Below are positions 46,801 through 53,824 of a stretch of 64,000 nt of DNA, in pieces (the stretch's first letter is position 1; the number at the start of each line of letters is the position of its first letter). Position numbers and translations under genes: made by a program. The stretch covers positions 25,631,888 to 25,695,887 of the forward strand of contig NC_084707.1 in the NCBI RefSeq assembly GCF_033807575.1, read 5' to 3'. The notes under the pieces are model-generated. The model was given only the letters and a program-made list of their open reading frames with translations. It did no database searches and was not told where the DNA came from. This DNA is from Cydia pomonella. Its lineage: Eukaryota > Arthropoda > Insecta > Lepidoptera > Tortricidae.

Positions 46801-48313
46801 ATGGTGCTCGGGGCGACTATAGCCTCGAGGTAGCGCCCGGCTGTGGCTAAGAATTTGAATTTATTTTGCTATTTGTAAAGATAAAGTTTTATGCTCAATC
46901 GGTGCAAATTATATTTCGTCAACTATGCATGCATGCGTTGTGAGAGACAACATACGCTATGCGATATCCGTTGCGATGTCCTTATTTTATCATTCAACAT
47001 CAGTATGTTCGAGTAGAATTAGGTCTCTGTCTAAATGTAAATCTTTTCTCCATAGGTGGTGCTCGACGGCCTCAGCAACATGCTGAAAATGGCTGGCGAA
47101 GGCGCTGTAGAAGTGGCCAATCTCATTGAGGAGTGCGGAGGCTTGGACCGCATCGAGGCCCTACAGAGCCACGAGAAGAATGAGATCTACAAGATGGCCT
47201 ATGATATCATTGAGCAATACTTTGCTGACGAGGTTAGTAACATTATTTGTCATATTGTCTTGGATGAACAGTGGAAGTGGCCAACCTTATCGAGGAGTGT
47301 GGAGGTTTGGACCGCATCGAAGCCCTACAGAGTCATGAGAAGAATGAGATTTCCAAGATGGTCTACGATATTATTAGGCGGGTTCACACTGAACGAGCAG
47401 TCTCGCGGGGAAATTTCCTCGCGAGGCAAACGCCCGGCCGCGTGCTCGTGTAACTTTTGTCTCGGCAAGTTTGCCTCACCCAAGCCAATTTGCTCAACAA
47501 GATGGCGTCACTCAGTCAGCTGTTCAAAATGGCGCCGCATTTAATGACTGCAGTGGCTTGCGTTTCTTTTATTTTGTTATTTAAAGGAAATCAAAAGAAA
47601 AGGACACGATAATTTGCAACACTAGTTATTATTCATTTTTTCCAAAATTGTCATGTTTTGATAACTTTTAACGTACGAGTAAGTACGACCAAAATAACCA
47701 CGCGCACCATAAACAAACACGACTACACTGGCGCGCGGCAAACGTCCGAGGCGCCTTCATGCCGACAAACCGACCCCGAGCGGCTCGGCCGAGGTCGCGC
47801 TCGGGCGAGGAAAACGCGCGCTCCGCCTCGGCTGATGCACGTCTACACTGGCCATTTTGAAATTGCCCCGCGCGTATGTTCGTTCTGTGTTAGTTAGATG
47901 TGTGTCCTACGAGGCGGGTCCACACAGAGCGAGCGAGCGAGCATATATGTGCGAGGCAATTTCCTCGCAAACAAGACGGCCAGTGTAGACGCGCCTCGGC
48001 CGGGGCGATGCGCGCGTTTTCCTCGCCTGAGCGCGCCGCCTTGGCCGAGGCACGTCTACACTGACCGGTTTGTGCGCAAGAACATTGCCTCGCACGTATA
48101 CTCGCTCTGTGTGAACCCGCCCAATGAGCAATACTTTGGTCGCAAGGCGAGTGACGTTATTACTTGTTCATAGCCTTAGTTGATGTCTGTACGCGTAGTG
48201 AAATGATGCACAATTTGCAGGAGGAGGACGCGACGCTGGTGCCGGCGGCGGCGGACGGCGGCTTCACGTTCGACCCGGCGCAGGGCGGCGCGCACGACGG
48301 CTTCCACTTCTAG
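37790..48313 (+). CDS. Kap-alpha3: importin subunit alpha, KPNA3/KPNA4 class
   Basis: Six exons (37790-37852, 37951-38649, 43169-43411, 44943-45215, 47056-47232, 48221-48313), all phase 0, giving 515 aa; human KPNA4 has 521. The N-terminal importin-beta-binding domain has EMRRRRNEVTVELRKNK and KRRN (45-48), followed by an acidic stretch. Armadillo repeats carry the NLS-binding Trp/Asn pairs at W134/N138, W176/N180, W219/N223, W345/N349 and W387/N391. At the fourth, W261 pairs with Y265, as in KPNA4. The C-terminus has the acidic EEDATLVP segment, where the export factor CAS binds in this family. The protein carries NLS cargo with importin beta into the nucleus. The KPNA3/4 class is chosen from near-identical stretches such as FEAAWALTNIASGTS. 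Introns 2-5 are rich in transposable elements. Confidence 0.96.
37951..38649 (+). CDS. Kap-alpha3: importin alpha exon 2
   Basis: Residues 22-254: the basic core of the IBB domain, the acidic patch, and the first armadillo repeats that form the major NLS-binding groove. Acceptor GCTTGCAG, donor AAT|GTAAGT. The reading frame runs on only into intron sequence. Confidence 0.96.
38850..39030 (-). repeat. RTE-like LINE C-terminus fragment in importin intron 2
   Basis: Minus-strand translation gives WADVVDTDLRELQVEDW, AQDRDQWRAVV and KTHFGSLRQRSK, the typical end of RTE-type reverse transcriptase proteins (RW..D, A.DR..WR). It is truncated on both sides. Confidence 0.65.
39843..40890 (+). repeat. 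SINE interrupted by a LINE insertion
   Basis: The SINE head (GACGACCTGTCTAGCC, B box GGTTCAAATCC) runs to about 40001. The remaining SINE body and tail (CATAGTACCCTCAACACAAG, CTTATTGAGCTTACTG) resume at about 40812. The split is explained by the retrotransposon between. Confidence 0.88.
40002..40798 (+). mobile_element. 5'-truncated RTE/BovB-type LINE with 13-bp target duplication
   Basis: It is flanked by identical ATATATTAAATAT at 39989-40001 and 40799-40811, inside a SINE. It encodes the C-terminal part of a non-LTR reverse transcriptase without stops: YIYLGQIIS, ANAWKTYWSLREIM-like spacing, LPILTYGCQTWALTK, MERSMLGKRLSDKIR, KWKWSGHTIRG, KRKRGRPFRRWVDDI and WRRLEEAFCQ, ending with TAA at 40703. 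A short 3' tail follows, ending in a TACATATA-type simple repeat. The intact frame and duplication indicate a fairly recent insertion. Confidence 0.92.
40920..41310 (+). repeat. CR1/Jockey-type LINE 3' end (family C, best copy)
   Basis: The coding tail reads RRQQGVHSHTLEPKWSRTLR, RFKRNFLPRTLRLWNELP and FKKRVYSVLKGRQ, typical of the end of a non-LTR reverse transcriptase. The conserved 3' UTR (ACTGCTTACCATCAGGCGGG, TTTGCCACCGACGTGG) and an A10 tail follow. This copy links the many short family C tails in the window to a LINE. Confidence 0.85.
41311..42470. other. importin intron 2, unassigned part
   Basis: AT-rich sequence with ATGTACATATGTAC-type simple repeats near 42310-42345. No gene or recognised element. 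Confidence 0.35.
42471..42676. repeat. GGCGGGTCCACAC foldback element, family F
   Basis: Ends TAGGCGAGTCCACACAGAGC and GGTCTGGGTGGACCCGCCTA, TA at both borders, and a near-palindromic GC-rich interior (CGCGCGAGGCAAT, CGGCCAGTGTAGATGTGCCT and complements). Related copies sit at 47.4, 47.9, 49.4 and 50.4 kb. TA borders suggest a Tc1/mariner-type origin, which is only an inference. Confidence 0.85.
42691..42888. repeat. foldback element, family D copy 2
   Basis: CACTCACGAATTCGAGCCAA, CGTGCAGTCTAAC and ACTAGTTGCGACCAATCGC are shared with the copy at 34.9-35.1 kb. The arms pair through GTTAGACTGCACGATTGGCT. Confidence 0.85.
43169..43411 (+). CDS. Kap-alpha3: importin alpha exon 3
   Basis: Residues 255-335, armadillo repeats of the middle of the superhelix: DTVWAISYLTDGGND, VQTAALRAVGNIVTGTDEQ and NCDALSHFPALLSHQ. 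Acceptor TTGTTCCAG, donor CAG|GTAACA. The exon is markedly GC-rich. Confidence 0.95.
43412..44274. other. importin intron 3, AT-rich part
   Basis: AT-rich intron. The word ATACTCTGTATCTTTAGGTA (43860) and its inverse TACCTAAAGATACAGAGTAT (44076) form a 20-bp inverted pair about 200 bp apart, likely ends of a small foldback element. Confidence 0.5.
44275..44925 (-). repeat. RTE-type LINE fragment, frameshifted
   Basis: Minus-strand reading gives FGYLGSIVDQSGGTEADIET, KVRIFNSNVKA, then after a frame change LLYGCETW, KHLMTKLQVFVNKCLRQIL, KWHWIGNILRKP and KRKHGRPKSTWR, all hallmarks of the C-terminal half of RTE reverse transcriptases. The frame breaks near 44700. It ends only about 20 bp before the exon 4 acceptor, on the opposite strand to the importin gene. 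Confidence 0.88.
44943..45215 (+). CDS. Kap-alpha3: importin alpha exon 4
   Basis: Residues 336-426, minor NLS-groove armadillo repeats: KEAVWFLSNITAGNKKQV, KEAAWAVSNLSISG and VIPPFCNLLSCKD. Acceptor CTTTGCCCACAG, donor AAT|GTAAGT. Confidence 0.95.
45344..45472. repeat. foldback element in importin intron 4
   Basis: TCGCTCGCCCAATATTACAG pairs with CTGTAATATTGAGCCAGCGA, extending through GGGTTCTCTGTTTCAC and GTAACAGAACCC. Confidence 0.85.
45508..45652. repeat. foldback element, family E copy 2
   Basis: CAGCGATTTTGATAGCCCAG and GTGCAAGTGTTATATTAAAC match the copies at 36.2 and 61.9 kb. The end AACTTATCTTGGTCTGACT pairs with the start. Confidence 0.85.
46480..46600. repeat. dispersed repeat fragment in importin intron 4
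   Basis: This is the second copy of the repeat at 32.6 kb (ATTGCACAAA, GGCGGACTTAATGCC, CAGTCAACC). It is followed by A/T-rich simple sequence with ATACATA words. Confidence 0.5.
47056..47232 (+). CDS. Kap-alpha3: importin alpha exon 5
   Basis: Residues 427-485, last armadillo repeat and start of the C-terminal tail: VVLDGLSNMLKMAGEG, LIEECGGLDRIEALQSH and YDIIEQYFADE. Donor GAG|GTTAGT. A partial duplicate of this exon lies immediately downstream. Confidence 0.95.
47377..47905. repeat. family F foldback element, long or composite copy
   Basis: It begins AGGCGGGTTCACACTGAACG and has family F GC-rich words at both sides, but contains about 250 bp of unrelated AT-rich sequence at 47550-47700. 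It may be two elements nested in one another. Confidence 0.65.
47909..48122. repeat. family F foldback element
   Basis: GAGGCGGGTCCACACAGAGC to CGCTCTGTGTGAACCCGCC, with the interior GTGTAGACGCGCCTCGGCC near-palindromic. It abuts the preceding copy, so both were inserted at or next to the same point in the duplicated exon. Confidence 0.85.
48221..48313 (+). CDS. Kap-alpha3: importin alpha exon 6, stop
   Basis: Residues 486-515: EEDATLVPAAADGGFTFDPA and a Gly/His-rich end HDGFHF, then TAG. Acceptor CAATTTGCAG. The LVP.A and terminal G-F-H/Q-F pattern match KPNA3/4. Confidence 0.94.
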   Translation, partial: EEDATLVPAAADGGFTFDPAQGGAHDGFHF

Positions 48314-49395
48314 GCGGCGCCGCCCCGCCGCCCCCGCCGCCGCGTCCACGCCCCCGCCCCGCCCCGCCCGGCGCGCTGCACGAGTACTGTCACATGTCAC
48401 ACGAGCTGGAGCTTGATCAGAGATCGCCCAAATGGAGGCTGGCTGAGATATGTGTAGCTAGCATCAAATATAAACGTCATGTCATTGAAATTAACATAAA
48501 TGATGACACTGCCACACTTCATTGCAAATGCTTTGCGTCCTTATTTCGATAACAAAGCTACAATATACATGACCACTGACTGTCAATATGTATTTGATGC
48601 TAGTTGTACGTACATTTATTGCGTCGTGCTCTGAGCAAAAACAGTGTCAAATTGTTTAGAGGCAGTTTTTGCTCGCCTTCGAACTCCTTTGAGACACGAC
48701 GACTAATACCATCACAACAGAATATTTCATCCCGTGATTTTTAACTCCGAAACATAATTTAGATACGAGTTTATATCCACAGGAAGCTTGGCCCACGACA
48801 AAAATCCATGAATCTCATGTGATACAAGCTACACCCTGACGCACATGTGACTCACCAGAGTTGTGACTTTTTTTGTAATCGTAACTTGAATTTTATAATG
48901 ACGCTTTATGGAACGGGGGCCGGGGTCGAACGAATACAAAAAAGTCTCACAAGTCGTAATAAGACTAAATGCTTGTATATAAGTCTAGGAATGACGTTTT
49001 GATTTAATCCCAAAGCCTTTGCTATATGACACGATTGACGAATGAAAGTAATGCTCTCTCAGTCCCACATAGCGGCGTCCCTTTCGGTCCTGATCGTGTC
49101 ATTTAGCACGCTTAAATAACTAAAAACCCTAAGTAATCGTGAACGTAGCTTTAGTTCAATTTTTAAACAACTTCCCTGTTGACGTTAAATATTTGTGTAG
49201 TTATAAATACGTATACATTTTTCATCTTGTCTTCAACTTGAGATCAATAAGTCTAGCTTTCCTTTGGGTTGGAATGTCAGATGGCAGTCGCATCCTTACA
49301 AACTTGTCCTTGTCTAACGCCAAAAACTTAAAAATGGAATTTTAAAAATGTATACAATATTTTATAGCTTATACACACGTGATTTAAAAGTAAAT
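48314..49395 (+). other. importin alpha 3' flank, probable 3' UTR
   Basis: It starts with a very GC-rich run (CCGCCCCGCCGCCCCCGCC words), then becomes AT-rich. No other gene is seen. Confidence 0.45.
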
Positions 49396-49520
49396 AGGCG
49401 GGTCCACAGAGCGAGCATACGCGCGAGGCAATTTCCTCGCTAGCAAAACGGCTAGTGTAGACGTGCCTCGGGAGGAAATTGCCTCGCGCGTATGCTCACT
49501 CTGTGTGGACCCGCCTAATA
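49396..49520. repeat. family F foldback element, short copy
   Basis: TAGGCGGGTCCACAGAGCGA to CACTCTGTGTGGACCCGCCTA, with TA borders. The arms pair almost completely through GCATACGCGCGAGGCAATTT. Confidence 0.88.
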
Positions 49521-49761
49521 GGTAATTTTTTACAATGATTTAATGTATGTATTTAGCAGGGAGGTTGTTCAGATGCTCGTGCCTTCGTCCATCGTCGCAG
49601 GCAGCCATTATAGCGTTTTATGGACGGTGGTATCCGTTTGTTTGATGCCACAATATTTTGATTGTATAACGTTAAGGTACAGTCAGCTACGGCTAAAATT
49701 AGAGGCATATGGAATTTAGATATTTTTGTTGATTTGGATGTATATTTTGACCTAACTATAC

Positions 49762-49767
49762 AATAAA
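49762..49767 (+). terminator. candidate poly(A) signal for importin alpha
   Basis: AATAAA about 1.45 kb after the stop codon. It is one of several possible signals in AT-rich flank, so the assignment is weak. Confidence 0.2.
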
Positions 49768-50372
49768 AGAAAATTCAAAACAATACTTCAATTTACTTGT
49801 TAACGAAGTATCCGTTACTTTTTTGAAACAATTGTTTCCAAATATTTTTATGTTTATCTTAGAACGTAATACTTTTTTTTCTAAGTATTATGTTCTGTAT
49901 TTTGAAAGAAGGGCGTCAGACAAACTACCACAGCATCTTATGCCAAAATCATCAACGATATACTTACATAATATATTAAATGTCAAACCAATAGACAAAA
50001 AAAAGTAAACATACTTTTCTAACAGATGGCGCTAAAGTGCCATTAAACGTCATGAATAATTTTTTAAAGTGTTATTGTCTATGGTAATTAATGTAAGTAT
50101 ATCGTGAACTATACACGTTCGTATTTATTCGCCATACTCGGGCGGCGGGGCTAGCTGTAAGTAAAGTAAGCGACTTCACGCTCGGCGGCGCAAAAAGGCC
50201 CTAGCACCGACATTGTATAAACTAAAGGGTTGTACCTGTTGAAGGTTTCCCGACACCATTGATGTCTTGTTCAGTAAAATACTGAACGCAACGAATTAAA
50301 TGTATTCGTTCAAACGAAATCGCCTTATACAAACGTAGGCCTCATTTTCTTCACGGGATATTAACGTTATTA

Positions 50373-50508
50373 GCCGGGTCCACACGCGAGCATACGCGCG
50401 AGGCAATTTCCTCACGCACAATACGACCAGTGTAGACGTGCCTCGGCCGAGGCGGCGCGCTCGGGCGAGGATAACTCCTATGCTCGCTCAGTGTGGACGC
50501 GACTATTG
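50373..50508. repeat. family F foldback element
   Basis: CCGGGTCCACACGCGAGCAT and GCTCGCTCAGTGTGGACGCG ends, interior AGTGTAGACGTGCCTCGGCC. More diverged than the other copies. Confidence 0.8.
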
Positions 50509-52097
50509 AATATATTTTGACACAATATGTTGTATACCACAGCTAGGGGCGTAGGGGAAGAGTTAGAAACATTTTGTAAATTTGCATGAAATCTGTCTTT
50601 CGCTCCTAATGTTTACAATAATAAAAAAATCGAAAAATGACAAACGCAGCAGCATAGCTATAGTTACATTAAATTATGTTAAAATATTTTCTGTAATGTC
50701 TATCCAGAGAGGAATTTAATGGTCTTCCACGCAACAGCCACTCAACTCAAAACTAAATATTAAAATTAAAGTATTATATCATATTCTCTACAGTAAAATT
50801 TTCAAAATGTATGTAACTGTACCACGGGCGGTCTACGAATAGTCCTCTCGTAGTACACTGAAGCAAAAGTGAGTTGAATTGGTGTTGGAATGGTGTTGAT
50901 GTAGTCTACAGAGACTGCTTACTGTCAGGCGGGCTGTATGCTTGTTTGCGACCGACGTAGTTTAAAAAAGACCTGGCAGCCAGTCGGTGTTGCTACACAT
51001 CAAAAAAATTTAACGGATCATTTTTTTTTGCGTTCAGGATTTTATTTTCCAAGATATAAATGGTGCTCACTGTTACAACTTGCCCCTATATTTGACGTAA
51101 AGTGAAATCGGCTGCCTACGGTGCTGCGGCTTCGTTGTGATAACTCTAATGTGATGATCTATTGTTTTATTTTTCAACTTGTTTTATCGATTTCGTAATT
51201 TGATGGACAAACACGAAAACGGCTCGTACGGAGGTCTTTTTTGTAACTGAAAATTAATTTCATTTGTGAAAAAAACTTAAATATAAGACACGTTCTTATG
51301 GCTCTAATAAAAAATAAGTTTGTGTTAAATATTTTCGTGGAAATAGGCTATGTTCTTAATTTTCGGAAACAAAAGAGACATTTCGTTTTTCTGTCTGTAT
51401 GACTCAATTAGCTTTAATGGGAGCGTCGTGAGTTACTAGCGTATGCATCGACAGCTTTTGATATAACATAGTATTTATGTTTCATTTTAACTCAGAACGT
51501 AAGAGCGTAGGCTCTATGAAATTATGTTCAGTATGACATTGAGCCCATTTGTATCTATATCAATAAATTCTGTCCAATTTAATGCTTGTTTTATTGAAAT
51601 AATTTTATACATGTTTATCACTACGATAGAAACTAAAATTTCGGGTCTAGGCTCATTAGGAAGGTCTAGAGAAATACTTGGTAGATATGCAAAGGAAAGT
51701 ATCCAGCACAATAAAAAGGGTATATAATAAATTATAAGTAAAAAAACTTCTTTAAAAACAAGCTTTTATTTAAATGCGCTATATCTAAAAATAATAAAAT
51801 AATGTTTTCCTTTAAAATTTTTACTAGCAACTTATAACGTCATTAGTCATAATATTGCATTGTCACCGTACTTACATACGTATGCAAATTTCTTCTCTTC
51901 AGCTTCATCGGAAACCCGGAAGTGGGTCTTTAACTTGCAAGATTTGACCCGTACATTGCAAGTTAATATAAAGCTTGTAATAAAAACAATCATTTTGATA
52001 GTATATTATTTTATGATGATACAAAATCAGTCTGACTATGGTCTGATAAGGTAAGAAATAGAATCTCCATGTACCAAAAAGTGTCCGTCAAAAAACC
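50509..52097. other. gene-free interval
   Basis: A short family C LINE tail lies at about 50900-50970 (ACTGCTTACTGTCAGGCGGG, TTTGCGACCGACGTAG). Otherwise short ORFs in AT-rich DNA without recognised domains. A 3' exon of the minus-strand CFAP97 gene could lie here or nearby but was not identified. Confidence 0.35.
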
Positions 52098-52098
52098 T

Positions 52099-52300
52099 TA
52101 ACCTTTTCAACGCTTTTCCACACGTGTCAAGAAATGCCATGGACGCCAAAAAGTTAACTGGTGAAGAGCGAATATGAAGCTTAACTGACAGGAGGAAAGT
52201 CGCTTTGACAACGTCCGCCATAGCCTTTTTAATGGTCATTGGCGTCGCGGGCACGACAGACGATGACCGTTTTAGTGGTATTTGGCGTTGAAAAGGTTAA
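52099..52300. repeat. foldback-like inverted repeat
   Basis: TAACCTTTTCAACGC at the left pairs with GCGTTGAAAAGGTTA at the right, with additional short complementary words inside. Confidence 0.6.
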
Positions 52301-52305
52301 ATAGG

Positions 52306-52595
52306 TGGCGCTACAATACCTATACTTGAAAAAAAAACAAATCATAGACAGCGCACTTCACTCCGTCAATAACGCCTACGTTCTCTACTCTGGAGAAATT
52401 AATAGAATCGGCGTTACTTTGCGGAAATCCACACTAATTAAACAAAAAATATTACTTTGTTTTGCGAAAAGACTTGCGAGATTTGCTTTTCGCGGATTAG
52501 CATAGTAATATTTTTTGTTTTACTATAGAGATTTGGAACCTATTATTTTATAACTAGCTGACAGCTCGACACTGGCAACAGTTCTTCCTAAGGAG
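52306..52595 (-). repeat. dispersed repeat, interrupted copy
   Basis: On the minus strand this matches 13955-14125 in two parts (52306-52410 and about 52520-52595). Between them sits an inverted-repeat insertion (AAAAAATATTAC and GTAATATTTTTT ends, 52430-52515). Confidence 0.65.
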
Positions 52596-53105
52596 ATTGT
52601 ATTCATTCCTATCTTCCATAGTCTGATCGATGAAAGTGTGACCCTGTTAACCCTCTAACGCGGCGAAGGAATATGCTGTGTCCCAGACGCCAGGCGATCA
52701 TTTAAGCGAAATTGAACTTTACGGATTCCCGCGTAAGTCCCTATTGCATTGGCGAATCTGACGGCTATGACCGTCGTTAGCGTCCTTAGCAAGACTTTTC
52801 ACTTGCCCACAGCCGTCTGGCAGTCAAAGGGTTAAGGGGCATGAAACACACATCACTAATAGGTACCAACACTGACGCAAATTACTAAAATTCGTCTTTA
52901 CATAAACTAGGTTTACCAGTACCAAAAAAGTTACTTATATTTAATATTGTTTTTATTTTAAATAATCAGTCAGATAGAAGGCAGGGTAGAGGAAGAGGAG
53001 GGTGTGCCGTACACCTTATTCAACTGAAGCACGGTTTTCTGTAACAAATTAATGATATTAATATTTTGGCCCACTTGTGACAAGATCTTTTCCAGGCATA
53101 GTAAT

Positions 53106-53650
53106 CGACCACATACGCGCCAACAGGATTTCAACTTTAGCATTCCGATTTCAAGTTCAAATTAGATTTCACTTTCGGAAAATGAAAACCCAAATATATC
53201 GATGATTCATTTGAAGAGAACTCGCCTTTCCCGAAAGTAAGTGCAATCTCGACTCCCAGAGTTTGACCTCCCGAGAAAACAATGGTGTCGGCTCAATAGA
53301 CTAAGAACGGGACATGGCCGATGCCACTACTTTTTGCACAGGTGGGGGTGGAGGGACTCAGCTGCGTGATTGCGGCGAGGAGGACCAGACCATGGAACAT
53401 ATTATCCAGCGCTGCCCCCTGTATTCCCACCAGGGGCCACCAGAGGATCTGCTGCATCTCACACCCGACGCAGCTGCTTGGATCGGCATCCTGAACGTTG
53501 ACGTTTAAATTACTAACGAATAATTTTAATGTAAATAATTGCCTATTTTTATATTTATGCCATACGATTAAATAAATAAAGTGCAATCTAATTTGAACCT
53601 TAGAATCTGAATGCTAAAGTTGAAATTGCGTTGGGGCGCAAGTGGTCGAT
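53106..53650. repeat. long-armed inverted repeat containing a LINE
   Basis: Left arm 53106-53178 and right arm 53578-53650 are complementary over about 70 bp (ATTTCAACTTTAGCATTC and GAATGCTAAAGTTGAAAT at the core). The right arm lies about 40 bp downstream of the CFAP97 exon 3 donor. Confidence 0.8.
53250..53578 (+). mobile_element. 5'-truncated LINE 3' end with 11-bp target duplication
   Basis: AAGTGCAATCT occurs on both sides (53239-53249 and 53579-53589). The sequence reads RLNRLRTGHGRCH, CGEEDQTMEHIIQRCPLYS and DLLHLTPDAAAWI, a Cys/His-containing C-terminus typical of insect non-LTR elements, then a stop, a short UTR and an (AATA) tail. It was inserted into the inverted-repeat element. 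Confidence 0.87.
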
Positions 53651-53688
53651 AAATCTGCCTACTCTTGGTTAACATTTTAGTAACTTAC

Positions 53689-53824
53689 CCTCTTCTGGTA
53701 GCAGGCGAAGCATTTAACGTGTCCCGTGTGGGAGGAATCTTGGGAAACGTGTGAACAAGCCCGCGCCGCCAGCCGCCCGCTCAGCGCGTCTTCTTCGTAG
53801 AACATGCCCACTTTGTGACGAAAA
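53689..53824 (-). CDS. CFAP97-domain gene exon 3
   Basis: Residues 90-135. The acceptor ATCATCGTCAG completes an Asn codon with the AA left by exon 2. It has three Cys and three His, with C-x2-C (KCFAC) near the end. Whether these bind metal is unknown. Confidence 0.65.

Larger units (their letters stand above)
47263..48161 (+). pseudogene. duplicated importin exon 5, split by foldback elements
   Basis: After VLD-like bases, 47272-47376 repeats exon 5 from EVANLIEECGGLDRIEALQS to YDII with an open frame. Compared codon by codon with exon 5 over 35 codons I count about 12 silent and 2 replacing changes (Tyr to Ser, Ala to Val). The copy then breaks off into about 745 bp of foldback DNA and resumes at 48122 with GAGCAATACTTTGGTCGCAA, the counterpart of the exon's EQYFADE end, plus a GCGAGT in place of the donor GTTAGT. 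About 40 bases of the exon start are missing. Today it cannot encode a normal exon because of the insertion. Confidence 0.85.

Noticed and set aside
47056..47544. 162-aa ORF reading from importin exon 5 through the intron
   Set aside because: It ignores a good donor (GAG|GTTAGT) and runs out of frame into the duplicated exon and foldback DNA; the spliced model is complete without it.
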